From assembly GCA_018241505.1 (NCBI GenBank), contig JAFEDS010000031.1, forward strand, positions 118,472 through 182,471: a DNA stretch of 64,000 bases, read 5' to 3'. The stretch is from Pseudomonadota bacterium (lineage in GTDB: Bacteria; Pseudomonadota; Gammaproteobacteria; Steroidobacterales; Steroidobacteraceae). Position numbers and translations under genes: made by a program. This document shows positions 1-6,722 of the stretch, in pieces (within the stretch, counting starts at the first letter, position 1; each line of letters starts with the position of its first letter). The notes under the pieces are model-generated. The model did no database searches. It had not been told where the DNA came from and worked only from the letters and a program-made list of their open reading frames with translations.

Positions 1-260
1 ATCCGCCCGCCTTGCGGTTGCTGGCGGAAATACTCCTTGGAGACTTCCTTCAGCGGCAGGAACCCGTGGCGTTGCGCGCCGTAATCCACGAAGCAGGCTT
101 CGAGCGAGGGCTCGATGCGCGAAATCCGACCCTTGTAGACGTTGGCTTTCTTTTGCTCGCGCGAGGGTAATTCGATACTCAGGTCAAAAAGTTTCTGTCC
201 ATCCACCAAAGCGACGCGCAACTCTTCCTCTTGAGTTGCATTCACCAGCATTCTTTTCAT
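1..260 (-). CDS. rne: Ribonuclease E, N-terminal part (gene runs off the window)
   Basis: The first 86 codons of an RNase E gene are present; the rest lies beyond the window edge. The protein starts [20 protein letters not shown] and continues through the beginning of the S1 RNA-binding fold, with the family's [20 protein letters not shown] and [11 protein letters not shown] blocks. RNase E is the essential endoribonuclease that scaffolds the RNA degradosome and processes mRNA, rRNA and tRNA precursors at the inner face of the membrane. The ATG at 258-260 is chosen because the family begins with exactly this MKRMLVNA block. The gene is divergent from rluC, as in many gammaproteobacteria. Identification is firm; nothing can be said about the C-terminal scaffold. 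Confidence 0.95.
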   Translation of the reverse strand, partial: MKRMLVNATQEEELRVALVDGQKLFDLSIELPSREQKKANVYKGRISRIEPSLEACFVDYGAQRHGFLPLKEVSKEYFRQQPQGGR

Positions 261-672
261 GTGCCCCTACTGTGCATTGAGGGGCCGACACATAAACATC
301 GGGGCGCGACGCATGCGTCGCGCGCGCGGGCAAGCCAGCGCAACAGCGAAGATTTCGGATTTCAGTCAAAGGCGCCAATGTCTCGTTATTCATCGATGCC
401 CGCCGTCATGGAGGCGGGGCGCCGGAAACCTTCGGTGAAACAACCGACGGCGCGACCAGCGGAGTCTTTTCGAGACGTTCGACGCCGGCTGCGCAATCTT
501 GTCGGCCCAATACGATGGCCTCGATTTGGAGGACCAACTAACATGCGGCGTCCGGGATCTTCCGTGACAGTGTCATGAAGATTCGACTTCGGGCCGCTTA
601 CCGTGGCCGGCGCAAATATGGTGAGATGCGGCCGACTCGCCCCAGTATACTCTCAAAGGTTTCGTAGAAACA
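261..672. promoter_or_regulatory. rne-rluC divergent intergenic region with long rne leader
   Basis: This is 412 bases without a convincing gene. On the rne side the leader contains a perfect 20-base palindrome at 304-323 (GCGCGACGCATGCGTCGCGC) and a CCCGCC/GGCGGG stem near 396-417. Long structured rne leaders are known in Escherichia coli, where hairpins in the 5' UTR mediate autoregulation by RNase E; that role here is inference. On the rluC side a good -10 element TATACT lies at 646-651, about 21 bases before the rluC ATG, without a clear -35. Open frames in this stretch have no recognisable product and I treat them as noise. Confidence 0.5.
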
Positions 673-1677
673 ATGTCTTACGGTGATGACGATGCGTCCG
701 GGCAACAGGCTGTGAACGGCGGCACGGAGGGACGCCCCGGGGTGCGCCACCTCGAGGTCACGCCGGATCAGGCCGGACAACGCTTGGATAATTTCGTGCA
801 TCGCGAGCTGGGTGACTTGCCGCGCAGCCGCATTTACCGGGTGATCCGCAAAGGCGAAGTTCGCGTCAACGGTCACCGGGCAGGGCCCGACACCCGATTG
901 CAGGCGCACGACAAAATCCGCATTCCTCCGGTGAAGGTCCGGCCGGTAAGCGAGTCGGTGCAGCCTTCGACCCAGCTCATCGAAGTCATCCGTAACGCGA
1001 TCGTCAAAGAGGACGACAATCTGCTGGTGCTCGACAAGCCCGCGGGGTTGGCCGTTCATGGCGGCAGTGGTGTGAGCTTTGGTGCGATCGAGGGACTGCG
1101 CGCTTTGCGGCCCGGGGCGACGCTCGAGCTGGTGCATCGACTCGACCGCGACACCAGCGGCGTGCTTCTGGTTGCCAAGAACGCGGCTACCTTACGCACC
1201 GTGCACGCTCTGCTGCGCGACAGCGATTCCTTTGAGAAACGCTACCTCGCCTTGTTGAAAGGGAAGTGGGAGCTGGGACGCAAACGGATTGATGTTCCGT
1301 TGCGCACCGATTTGCGCGTGGGCGGCGAGCGGACTGTGAAGGTGGATGCCTCAGGCAAGCCGTCCGTGAGTGATTTTTCGCCCGTGCAGTTCTTCGGCAA
1401 GCGCGCGAGCCTGCTGGAGGTGGCGATCCTGACGGGCCGCACGCACCAGATTCGCGTCCATGCACTGCATGCCGGTCACCCTGTCGCCGGCGATCAGAAA
1501 TATGGCGACGACGAGTTCAACACCGAAATGAAGTCCGTCGGCCTGAACCGCATGTTCCTGCACGCTCACAGCGTGAGCTTCGAATGGCCTTCGGGTGGTG
1601 AATTCAGTGTGAACACACCGTTGCCGCCGGAGTTGGCGGCGGTGGTCGATCAGCTTGCGGCGCGCGGAAAGCGCTAG
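673..1677 (+). CDS. rluC: 23S rRNA pseudouridine synthase RluC
   Basis: Converts specific uridines of 23S rRNA (955, 2504 and 2580 in E. coli) to pseudouridine. The 334-residue protein has an N-terminal S4 RNA-binding domain (about residues 34-90, RLDNFVHRELGDLPRSRIYR onwards) and a RluA-type catalytic domain with the signature HRLDRDTSG at 155-163. Asp158 is the expected nucleophile. The C-terminal GRTHQIRVHALHAGHPVAGD block is also typical. The ATG at 673 follows a TATACT -10 at 646-651. The first 25 residues are a poorly conserved extension, so a later start cannot be excluded. The gene stands divergent to rne, the standard arrangement for rluC, and its stop overlaps the stop of the convergent maf-type gene. 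Confidence 0.93.
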   Translation: MSYGDDDASGQQAVNGGTEGRPGVRHLEVTPDQAGQRLDNFVHRELGDLPRSRIYRVIRKGEVRVNGHRAGPDTRLQAHDKIRIPPVKVRPVSESVQPSTQLIEVIRNAIVKEDDNLLVLDKPAGLAVHGGSGVSFGAIEGLRALRPGATLELVHRLDRDTSGVLLVAKNAATLRTVHALLRDSDSFEKRYLALLKGKWELGRKRIDVPLRTDLRVGGERTVKVDASGKPSVSDFSPVQFFGKRASLLEVAILTGRTHQIRVHALHAGHPVAGDQKYGDDEFNTEMKSVGLNRMFLHAHSVSFEWPSGGEFSVNTPLPPELAAVVDQLAARGKR

Positions 1678-2246
1678 GGCAGGGTGTAGCCCACACTGCG
1701 CAACGCGCTGGCGAGCCAGATCAACGGCAGACCGATGAGCGCCGTGGGATCGCGGCTCTCAATGCTTTCAAACAGCGTGATGCCCAGCGCTTCCGCCTTG
1801 AATCCGCCGGCACAGTCGAACGGCTTCTCGCGCTCGACGTAGCGGCTGATCTCCTCCTGTGTCAGGACGCGGAACTGAACGGAGGTGGTGTCCAGGTGAA
1901 CCAGCCGCTCGCCATTGGCAACCACCGCACAACCGGTGTGGAAGCGCGCGGTCTGTCCGCTGAGGGCGGCCAACTGGCTGCGGCAATTCTCGGCATCGCC
2001 CGGTTTGTCCAGGACCCGGCTGCCCAGTGAGGCCACCTGGTCGCTGCCAATGACCACGGCATCCGGCCGCTGCGCCGCCACGGCTTTGGCCTTCGCCCCG
2101 GACAGGCGCAGGGCCCGATCGCGCGGCATTTCCCGTGGCAAATGCTCTTCGGTAGCGGCGGGCCGGACGACCTCGAAGGGCACTCCGAGGCGCTCCAGGA
2201 GCGCCCGGCGGTAAGGGGAGGTCGAGGCCAGAATCACAGGTCGCAT
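1674..2246 (-). CDS. yceF: Maf/YceF-type nucleotide pyrophosphatase (7-methyl-GTP pyrophosphatase)
   Basis: A 190-residue Maf-family house-cleaning pyrophosphatase that hydrolyses non-canonical nucleoside triphosphates; the YceF branch prefers 7-methyl-GTP. The N-terminus MRPVILASTSPYRRALLERL carries the Maf phosphate-binding SxSPRR-like motif, followed by the substrate-binding VVIGSDQVA and the later CAGGFKAEALG block. The subgroup assignment rests on the ASTSPYRRALLE start, which resembles E. coli YceF, and on its location next to yceD-rpmF, the conserved YceF neighbourhood. It is transcribed opposite to that operon, with about 90 bases between them that carry the yceD promoter. Length matches the family. 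Confidence 0.9.
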   Translation of the reverse strand: MRPVILASTSPYRRALLERLGVPFEVVRPAATEEHLPREMPRDRALRLSGAKAKAVAAQRPDAVVIGSDQVASLGSRVLDKPGDAENCRSQLAALSGQTARFHTGCAVVANGERLVHLDTTSVQFRVLTQEEISRYVEREKPFDCAGGFKAEALGITLFESIESRDPTALIGLPLIWLASALRSVGYTLP

Positions 2247-2297
2247 TTACACCGCCTTCGGTCTTCTAGAAACAAGGGCTTAGCCCCCAATTCGGTT

Positions 2298-2326
2298 TTG
2301 ACTTAGGGTCACCTCATACCTATGAT
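2298..2326 (+). promoter_or_regulatory. Sigma-70 promoter of the yceD-rpmF-plsX-fabH operon
   Basis: TTGACT at 2298-2303 and TATGAT at 2321-2326 are separated by exactly 17 bases (5/6 matches each to the consensus hexamers). The predicted start point falls at about 2332-2334, only a few bases before the yceD ATG at 2336, so the mRNA would be almost leaderless. Seen directly in sequence; use as a promoter is inferred. Confidence 0.65.
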
Positions 2327-2335
2327 ACGCGCCCC

Positions 2336-2851
2336 ATGTCGCCACCCTGGTCCAAGCCGCTCGACATCGACCGGCTGGCTGACGGCGAGGCCGACGTCGA
2401 CTTTGCTGTCCCGCTTGCCGAGCTTTCTCGTTTGCGCGCGCAGATTGCGAGCGTCGAGGGGCTGGTTCGCGGGCGCGTGCATTTTACGCGCGAGTCCGGG
2501 TTTGTGGTCGCCGATCTGACACTGAGCGGCGCAGCATCGATGACGTGTCAGCGCTGCCTGGAAGCGATGAGCGAATCGGTGGCCAGCACGGCGCGCATGG
2601 CGTTGATTGTTTCGGAAGCCGATGCGAACCGGGTACCGGAGCATCTGGAGCCGGTGTTGGCAGCGGACGGCCGCGTCACCATCGGTGAGTTGGTTGAGGA
2701 AGAGTTATTGCTTGCGTTGCCGATCGTGCCGTTGCACGCCGAAGCGAGCGATTGCGTGGTTGCCGAAGAGGTCCCCGCCGTGAAGGTGGAAGCGCCCGAA
2801 CCGACAACCCAGAAACCGTTTGCGCAACTCGATCAGTTGCTCAAACGCTGA
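2336..2851 (+). CDS. yceD: YceD family protein (DUF177), 23S rRNA accumulation protein
   Basis: A 171-residue member of the YceD/DUF177 family, which sits upstream of rpmF in most bacteria and is implicated in 23S rRNA accumulation and large-subunit assembly. The diagnostic cysteine pair motif MTCQRCLEAM is present near residues 68-77, followed by the acidic LVEEELLLALPIVPLHAE block near the C-terminus. The ATG at 2336 is needed because the conserved N-terminal PLDIDRLADGEADVDF segment follows directly; no good ribosome-binding site is visible, consistent with a nearly leaderless transcript from the promoter at 2298-2326. It is the first gene of an operon with rpmF 23 bases downstream. Confidence 0.9.
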   Translation: MSPPWSKPLDIDRLADGEADVDFAVPLAELSRLRAQIASVEGLVRGRVHFTRESGFVVADLTLSGAASMTCQRCLEAMSESVASTARMALIVSEADANRVPEHLEPVLAADGRVTIGELVEEELLLALPIVPLHAEASDCVVAEEVPAVKVEAPEPTTQKPFAQLDQLLKR

Positions 2852-2874
2852 AGTAACATTTAGGAGATAGTTCA

Positions 2875-3069
2875 ATGGCTGTGCAAAAAAGCCGCAAGAC
2901 GCCCTCACGGCGCGGCATGCATCGTTCGCACGACGGGCTCGCGAAGCCGGCGCTCTCACAGGATCCGCAGTCGGGTGAGACTCACCTGCGTCATTGCATT
3001 ACCCCCGATGGCTTCTATCGCGGCAAGCGCGTGATCGAGAAGCCGGAAGAAGTCGAAGAGCAGGAATAG
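2875..3069 (+). CDS. rpmF: 50S ribosomal protein L32
   Basis: Small basic ribosomal protein of the large subunit (64 residues). The start [20 protein letters not shown] and the central [18 protein letters not shown] block are those of L32 in gammaproteobacteria. The C-terminus is acidic ([10 protein letters not shown]), slightly longer than in E. coli. A clear AGGAG ribosome-binding site precedes the ATG. It is translated from the yceD operon, and plsX begins 47 bases after its stop. Confidence 0.97.
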   Translation: MAVQKSRKTPSRRGMHRSHDGLAKPALSQDPQSGETHLRHCITPDGFYRGKRVIEKPEEVEEQE

Positions 3070-3116
3070 CCCGTTCCCGGCGCGCCACGCGCCAATCTCA
3101 TTCGCGGCTGCAGCCC

Positions 3117-4121
3117 GTGACAACTATCGCCATCGACGTGATGAGCGGCGACCACCCGCCGCGCGAGTACGTCGCCGGATCGCTGCTGGCGCTCGGTGAC
3201 GACGCGGAAATGCGTGTGTTGCTGGTGGGGCAGCCCGATCAGATCCAACCTCACCTTGCCGCCGTCAACGGCTCGCTGCGTCAGCGCATCGAGGTAGTTC
3301 CCGCGGCATCCGTGGTCGCCATGGGCGACTCGCCCCGCGAGGCCATCCGCCGCAAGAAGGACTCGTCGATGCGCATTGCCATCGACCTGGTGAAGGAGGG
3401 CAAAGCGGGTGCTTGTGTCAGCTCCGGCAATACGGGTGCGCTGACTGCCATGGCGCACTTTGTCCTCAAGACCATCGACGGTGTTGAGCGCGCCGCCATC
3501 ATTTCCGCGATCCCCTCCGCACACGGGCACACCCAGATGCTCGATCTCGGTGCAAATACCAAGGCGACTCCCGAGCAACTGCGCCAGTTCGCGGCCATGG
3601 GCACCATCATCGCCCGCGACATACATGGCCTGGAGAAGCCCCGGATCGGCTTGCTCAACATTGGCGAAGAGGACATCAAGGGGCACGAGGTCGTGCAGGC
3701 GGCTCATGCCCTCCTGCAATCCACGCGCCTGAACTACGTTGGATTCGTCGAGGGCGATGACATTTTCTCGGGCGAAGTGGACGTTGTAGTGACCGACGGA
3801 TTTACCGGCAATGTCGCTTTGAAAACAATGGAGGGCGCCGCGCGCCTCATCGGGAACCGCATGCGGGAAGAGTTCAAGTCGTCGTTGACGTCGACGCTGG
3901 CGGGTCTCATTGCACGGCCCGTGCTGCGGCGTGTGGCGGCTGGGCTCGATCCGAACCGTTACAACGGGGCCTGCATGGTCGGCCTCGCGGGGATCGTGGT
4001 AAAAAGCCATGGCCGTGCCGACAGCGCGGCATTTGCGCGAGCGATTTCTACGGCGGCCGTGGCGGAGCGACGCGGTCTGACAGCGCACATCGCCCAGGCC
4101 CTCACGGAGTCCTCACATTGA
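3117..4121 (+). CDS. plsX: Phosphate acyltransferase PlsX
   Basis: Makes acyl-phosphate from acyl-ACP for the PlsY step of phospholipid synthesis; a peripheral membrane enzyme. The 334-residue protein begins MTTIAIDVMSGDHPPREYVA, matching the family start (usually AxDAMGGD), with the later SSGNTGALTAMAHFVLK, GMVGLAG-like CMVGLAGIVVKSHG and DVVVTDGFTGNVALK blocks. I place the start at the GTG at 3117-3119. The frame stays open upstream into rpmF, but that part has no family similarity, and 334 residues is close to the usual length. No strong ribosome-binding site is visible. Its TGA overlaps the TTG start of fabH by four bases (TTGA), so the two are translationally coupled. Confidence 0.92.
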   Translation: MTTIAIDVMSGDHPPREYVAGSLLALGDDAEMRVLLVGQPDQIQPHLAAVNGSLRQRIEVVPAASVVAMGDSPREAIRRKKDSSMRIAIDLVKEGKAGACVSSGNTGALTAMAHFVLKTIDGVERAAIISAIPSAHGHTQMLDLGANTKATPEQLRQFAAMGTIIARDIHGLEKPRIGLLNIGEEDIKGHEVVQAAHALLQSTRLNYVGFVEGDDIFSGEVDVVVTDGFTGNVALKTMEGAARLIGNRMREEFKSSLTSTLAGLIARPVLRRVAAGLDPNRYNGACMVGLAGIVVKSHGRADSAAFARAISTAAVAERRGLTAHIAQALTESSH

Positions 4122-5080
4122 TTTATTCGCGTATTGTCGGAACCGGCTCCTACCTTCCCGAGAAGGTCCTCACGAACTTCGACCTGGAAAAGCTGATGGA
4201 CACCAGCGATTCCTGGATCCGCGAGCGCACAGGAATCGAACGGCGTCATATTGCCGCTGACGGTGAAACGACAGTCGATCTCGCCGAGCACGCTGCGCGC
4301 CGCGCGCTGGATGCGGCCGGTCTACGCCCGGAAGACGTGGACTTCATCGCGTTTGGAACGACTACGCCGGACCTGGTTTTTCCCAACTGCGGCGTCATTC
4401 TCCAGTCGCGTCTCGGTTGCCGCGGGGGGCCCGCTTTCAGCGTTGAAACCGCCTGCAGCGGCTTCATGTACGCACTGTCAATTGCCGACAAGTACATCCG
4501 GTGCGGCGAGGCGAAACGCGCGTTGGTGATCGGTTCGGAAACGCTCTCGCGCATTACCGACTGGAGTGACCGATCCACGGCGATCTTGTTCGCCGATGGG
4601 GCCGGCGCCGTCGTTCTGACTCCATCCGAACAAGCCGGCATTCTGTCGACCCATCTGCACGCGGATGGGCAGTACAAGGACATGCTCTATTGCGGCAGCG
4701 GTGTGTCCAAAGGCTTTGGTCCGGAATACAAACTCGCCATCTCGATGGTGGGCAGCGAAGTATTCAAGTCAGCGGTGACACTGCTCGGCCGGGCTGTGGA
4801 TGAAACGCTGGCGGCGAACGGCCTGGACCGTTCGGCCATTGACTGGCTGGTGCCGCATCAGGCCAATCTGCGCATCATCCAGGCGATTGCCAAGAAGCTG
4901 AGTTTGCCGATGGAGCGCGTCATTTTGACGGTCAAGGATCACGGCAACACGTCCGCTGCCTCCGTACCGCTCGCTTTGGATCAGGCCGTGAGGGATGGCC
5001 GAATCAAGCGCGGCGACCGCCTGCTGCTGGAGGCATTCGGCGGCGGATTCACATGGGGATCGGCTCTCATCCGGTATTAG
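4118..5080 (+). CDS. fabH: Beta-ketoacyl-ACP synthase III
   Basis: Condenses acetyl-CoA (or other starter acyl-CoA) with malonyl-ACP to start type II fatty acid synthesis. The 320-residue protein has the full Cys-His-Asn catalytic triad: Cys113 in ETACSGFMYA, His247 in WLVPHQANLR and Asn277 in KDHGNTSAAS, and the C-terminal LLEAFGGGFTWGSALIRY. The TTG start at 4118 gives the exact family N-terminus MIYSRIVGTGSYLPEKVLTN and overlaps the plsX stop. In most gammaproteobacteria fabD, fabG and acpP follow; here the next gene is a convergent lipoprotein, so the fatty-acid cluster is split. Confidence 0.95.
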   Translation: MIYSRIVGTGSYLPEKVLTNFDLEKLMDTSDSWIRERTGIERRHIAADGETTVDLAEHAARRALDAAGLRPEDVDFIAFGTTTPDLVFPNCGVILQSRLGCRGGPAFSVETACSGFMYALSIADKYIRCGEAKRALVIGSETLSRITDWSDRSTAILFADGAGAVVLTPSEQAGILSTHLHADGQYKDMLYCGSGVSKGFGPEYKLAISMVGSEVFKSAVTLLGRAVDETLAANGLDRSAIDWLVPHQANLRIIQAIAKKLSLPMERVILTVKDHGNTSAASVPLALDQAVRDGRIKRGDRLLLEAFGGGFTWGSALIRY

Positions 5081-5181
5081 GCCCGCAGCCGGGTTGGGGG
5101 CTGCGCCAGCCCACCCCACGCGGGGATCGAATCGAAGCCGCGGGCGTGCGCGCCAGTCGCGGCCAGGGAAAACGTCACGGC

Positions 5182-5215
5182 AAAAAAAACGCCGCGCCCC
5201 ATTGGGGAGCGGCGT
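5182..5215 (-). terminator. Rho-independent terminator of the lipoprotein gene
   Basis: Read on the minus strand, ACGCCGC and GCGGCGT form a 7-bp stem, extended after one mismatch by CCCC/GGGG around an AAT loop, and this is followed directly by eight T residues. It lies 24 bases past the stop of the lipoprotein gene. It is a textbook intrinsic terminator for that short, probably very abundant transcript. Confidence 0.9.
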
Positions 5216-5238
5216 CCGCCTTGCGGCGATTTCGCGTC

Positions 5239-5553
5239 TTACTTGGAGATCGAACGCTTGAACATGCGGTCGATTTTCTCGTTGGTGGCGTCAACAGCCG
5301 ACTGGCTCGCCTGAGCGGCGGCCAACGCCTGGTTGGCGGTGCTCTGTGCGCTGCTGGCAGCCTGGTTGGCGGCCTGCGCGGTGCTGTTGGCCTGGTCGGC
5401 GGACGACTTCGCAGCGGCCACATCCGACTGCAGCTTCGCTACCTGTGACTTGAGGTCTGCGACATCCGCCTGGAGGGGCTTCAGATCCTGACAGCCTGCG
5501 AGTCCCGCCACGACTGCCACCGCAGCCACCTTCATAACGATCGCGCTCTTCAT
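5239..5553 (-). CDS. Lpp/OprI-like alanine-zipper outer-membrane lipoprotein
   Basis: A 104-residue protein with a lipoprotein signal peptide (MKSAIVMKVAAVAVVAGLAG, lipobox LAGC, lipidated Cys21). The mature part is one long Ala-rich heptad coiled coil (for example AKSSADQANSTAQAANQAAS) ending in ...MFKRSISK. The C-terminal lysine and the NEKIDRMFKRSISK end resemble Pseudomonas OprI, whose terminal Lys is linked to peptidoglycan. I infer an outer-membrane-to-murein tether. It is longer than E. coli Lpp (78 residues). The ATG at 5551-5553 has a strong AAGGGGA ribosome-binding site upstream, so it is preferred over an in-frame upstream start. It is a single-gene transcript closed by the terminator at 5182-5215. 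Confidence 0.8.
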   Translation of the reverse strand: MKSAIVMKVAAVAVVAGLAGCQDLKPLQADVADLKSQVAKLQSDVAAAKSSADQANSTAQAANQAASSAQSTANQALAAAQASQSAVDATNEKIDRMFKRSISK

Positions 5554-5682
5554 AAACAGTCCCCTTCTGGGTTGTTGATTCGGGAGGTCCCTGAAACGAA
5601 TGCGAATGTAGCACGCAAGTTCCATGCCCCCATCCGCAAGCGCGCAATGGCACCAAATTTACCAATGGATTGCAACTACCTA

Positions 5683-5902
5683 CAGGACTTTGTCGTCCTG
5701 TCGCGACATGATGTTGCATTGAAGAAATCAAAATCAACGCGCGGCGGGCTCGTGGTTCATGAGCGGTTCAGTCAACGCGTTCTAACGATGAGCCTGTAGT
5801 GGACGACAAAGTGGCCGCGGGCTCGACTCGCCCGTCGGGGTGACGGGCTCATCCACTTTGAATGAGGTTCGAGTGGCGCTGTTGCGTCGCCACAGCGAAC
5901 CT
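5683..5902. other. Structured intergenic region with alternative pairings between the lipoprotein gene and lexA
   Basis: The 425-base gap 5554-5978 has no convincing gene but is rich in inverted repeats. CAGGAC 5683-5688 pairs with GTCCTG 5695-5700. ACTTTGTCGTCC at 5687-5698 is the exact 12-base complement of GGACGACAAAGT at 5801-5812. CAAAGTGG at 5807-5814 instead pairs with CCACTTTG at 5853-5860, enclosing a GCCCGTC/GACGGGC hairpin (5830-5848). AGGTTCG/CGAACCT (5865-5902) encloses GTGGCG/CGCCAC. The segment 5801-5812 can therefore pair either upstream or downstream. This could be a small RNA, an attenuator-like leader or a REP-type element; no T-run terminator is visible on either strand, so the strand is undecided. 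Confidence 0.4.
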
Positions 5903-5917
5903 AGGCAGCAGGCCCGC

Positions 5918-5945
5918 TTGCCAGCGGACGATATCTGGATATAAT
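5918..5945 (+). promoter_or_regulatory. lexA operon promoter
   Basis: TTGCCA at 5918-5923 and a perfect TATAAT at 5940-5945 are separated by 16 bases. The -10 lies inside the first LexA box, so LexA binding would block RNA polymerase. The predicted start is near 5952, giving a leader of about 27 bases. Confidence 0.75.
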
Positions 5946-5950
5946 CACAG
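5935..5950 (+). promoter_or_regulatory. LexA (SOS) box 1
   Basis: CTG-GATATAATCA-CAG fits the gammaproteobacterial CTG-N10-CAG LexA operator, with the AT-rich core expected and TAT/TA flanks. It covers the -10 of the lexA promoter. Confidence 0.85.
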
Positions 5951-5953
5951 TAA

Positions 5954-5969
5954 CTGTATGCAAGAACAG
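5954..5969 (+). promoter_or_regulatory. LexA (SOS) box 2
   Basis: CTG-TATGCAAGAA-CAG, a second CTG-N10-CAG operator 19 bases downstream of box 1 and just before the lexA start codon. Tandem boxes in front of lexA are also found in E. coli and allow tight autoregulation. Confidence 0.8.
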
Positions 5970-5978
5970 GTAGCCGCA

Positions 5979-6602
5979 ATGTCCGATCTGACACCTCGCC
6001 AGACGCAGATTCTGCGCCTGGTTCAGCGATTTATCTCCGAAACCGGCATGCCGCCGACCCGGGCTGAAATCGCCCGCGAGCTGGGGTTCAGGTCGGCCAA
6101 TGCGGCCGAAGAGCATCTCAGGGCCCTGGCTCGCAAGGGCGTCATCGCCCTGGTCCCCGGAACATCCCGGGGTATTCAGCTCAAGGACACCATCCGCGAG
6201 CAGATGGGCCTGCCGCTCATTGGCCGAGTGGCCGCGGGCCGTCCCATCTTCGCCGAAGAAAACTTCGAGGCACGACTGCAGATCGATCCGTCGTTGTTTC
6301 AGCCGAAGCCGCATTACCTGCTGAAGGTCACCGGCATGAGCATGAAGGATGCCGGCATCCTCGATGGCGACCTGGTGGCGGTCCACCGGACTTCTGAAGT
6401 GCGCAGCCGCCAGATTGTGGTCGCCCGGCTCGAGAACGAGGTGACCGTCAAACGCTATCGCCAGGAAGGCACGATAGTGTGGTTGATGCCGGAAAACGTG
6501 GAATTTGAACCTATCAAGGTGGATCTCAAGGATGAGCCGTTACTCATTGAAGGCATCGTGGTCGGCGTGGTCCGACGTGGGAAGACAACGGGCCTCATGT
6601 GA
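5979..6602 (+). CDS. lexA: LexA repressor, SOS regulator
   Basis: A 207-residue LexA with N-terminal wHTH ([20 protein letters not shown]...) and C-terminal S24 self-cleavage domain. The cleavage site is Ala86-Gly87 (GRVAAGRP), with Ser121 (TGMSMKDAG) and Lys158 (NEVTVKRY) as the catalytic pair, each two positions from the E. coli numbers. It represses SOS genes until RecA filaments trigger self-cleavage. The ATG at 5979 gives the family N-terminus; the frame is open further upstream but overlaps the operators. It is the first gene of a lexA-imuA-imuB-dnaE2 operon, so LexA controls both itself and the mutagenic polymerase set. Confidence 0.96.
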   Translation: MSDLTPRQTQILRLVQRFISETGMPPTRAEIARELGFRSANAAEEHLRALARKGVIALVPGTSRGIQLKDTIREQMGLPLIGRVAAGRPIFAEENFEARLQIDPSLFQPKPHYLLKVTGMSMKDAGILDGDLVAVHRTSEVRSRQIVVARLENEVTVKRYRQEGTIVWLMPENVEFEPIKVDLKDEPLLIEGIVVGVVRRGKTTGLM

Positions 6603-6670
6603 ATCTTGCCGGCGCCGCAGGCGCCGCAACGCCTTCGGAGTTCGCGGCTCGGAGCGAACTTCGTAAGTCC

Positions 6671-6713
6671 CTGCGCGCAGCGCATGAGAATTACTGCGCG
6701 CAGCGTATGGGAA
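6671..6713 (+). repeat. Tandem 20-base direct repeat upstream of imuA
   Basis: The two copies CTGCGCGCAGCGCATGAGAA (6671-6690) and CTGCGCGCAGCGTATGGGAA (6694-6713) differ at two positions and are spaced 23 bases apart. Each contains the palindrome CTGCGCGCAG. They lie in the lexA-imuA gap just before the imuA start. They do not fit the CTG-N10-CAG LexA operator. Confidence 0.7.
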
Positions 6714-6722
6714 CTCTGCCCG

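Noticed and set aside
231-578. A 115-codon protein between rne and rluC
   Set aside because: No similarity, atypical composition (rich in Arg/Ser/Pro), and it covers the region expected for the rne leader and rluC promoter.
3015-4088. A 357-codon minus-strand open frame opposite plsX
   Set aside because: Antisense shadow of plsX without family similarity; the plus strand encodes a complete PlsX.
6603-6722. A third LexA box in front of imuA
   Set aside because: The CTGCGCGCAG repeats there do not satisfy CTG-N10-CAG spacing with an AT-rich core.
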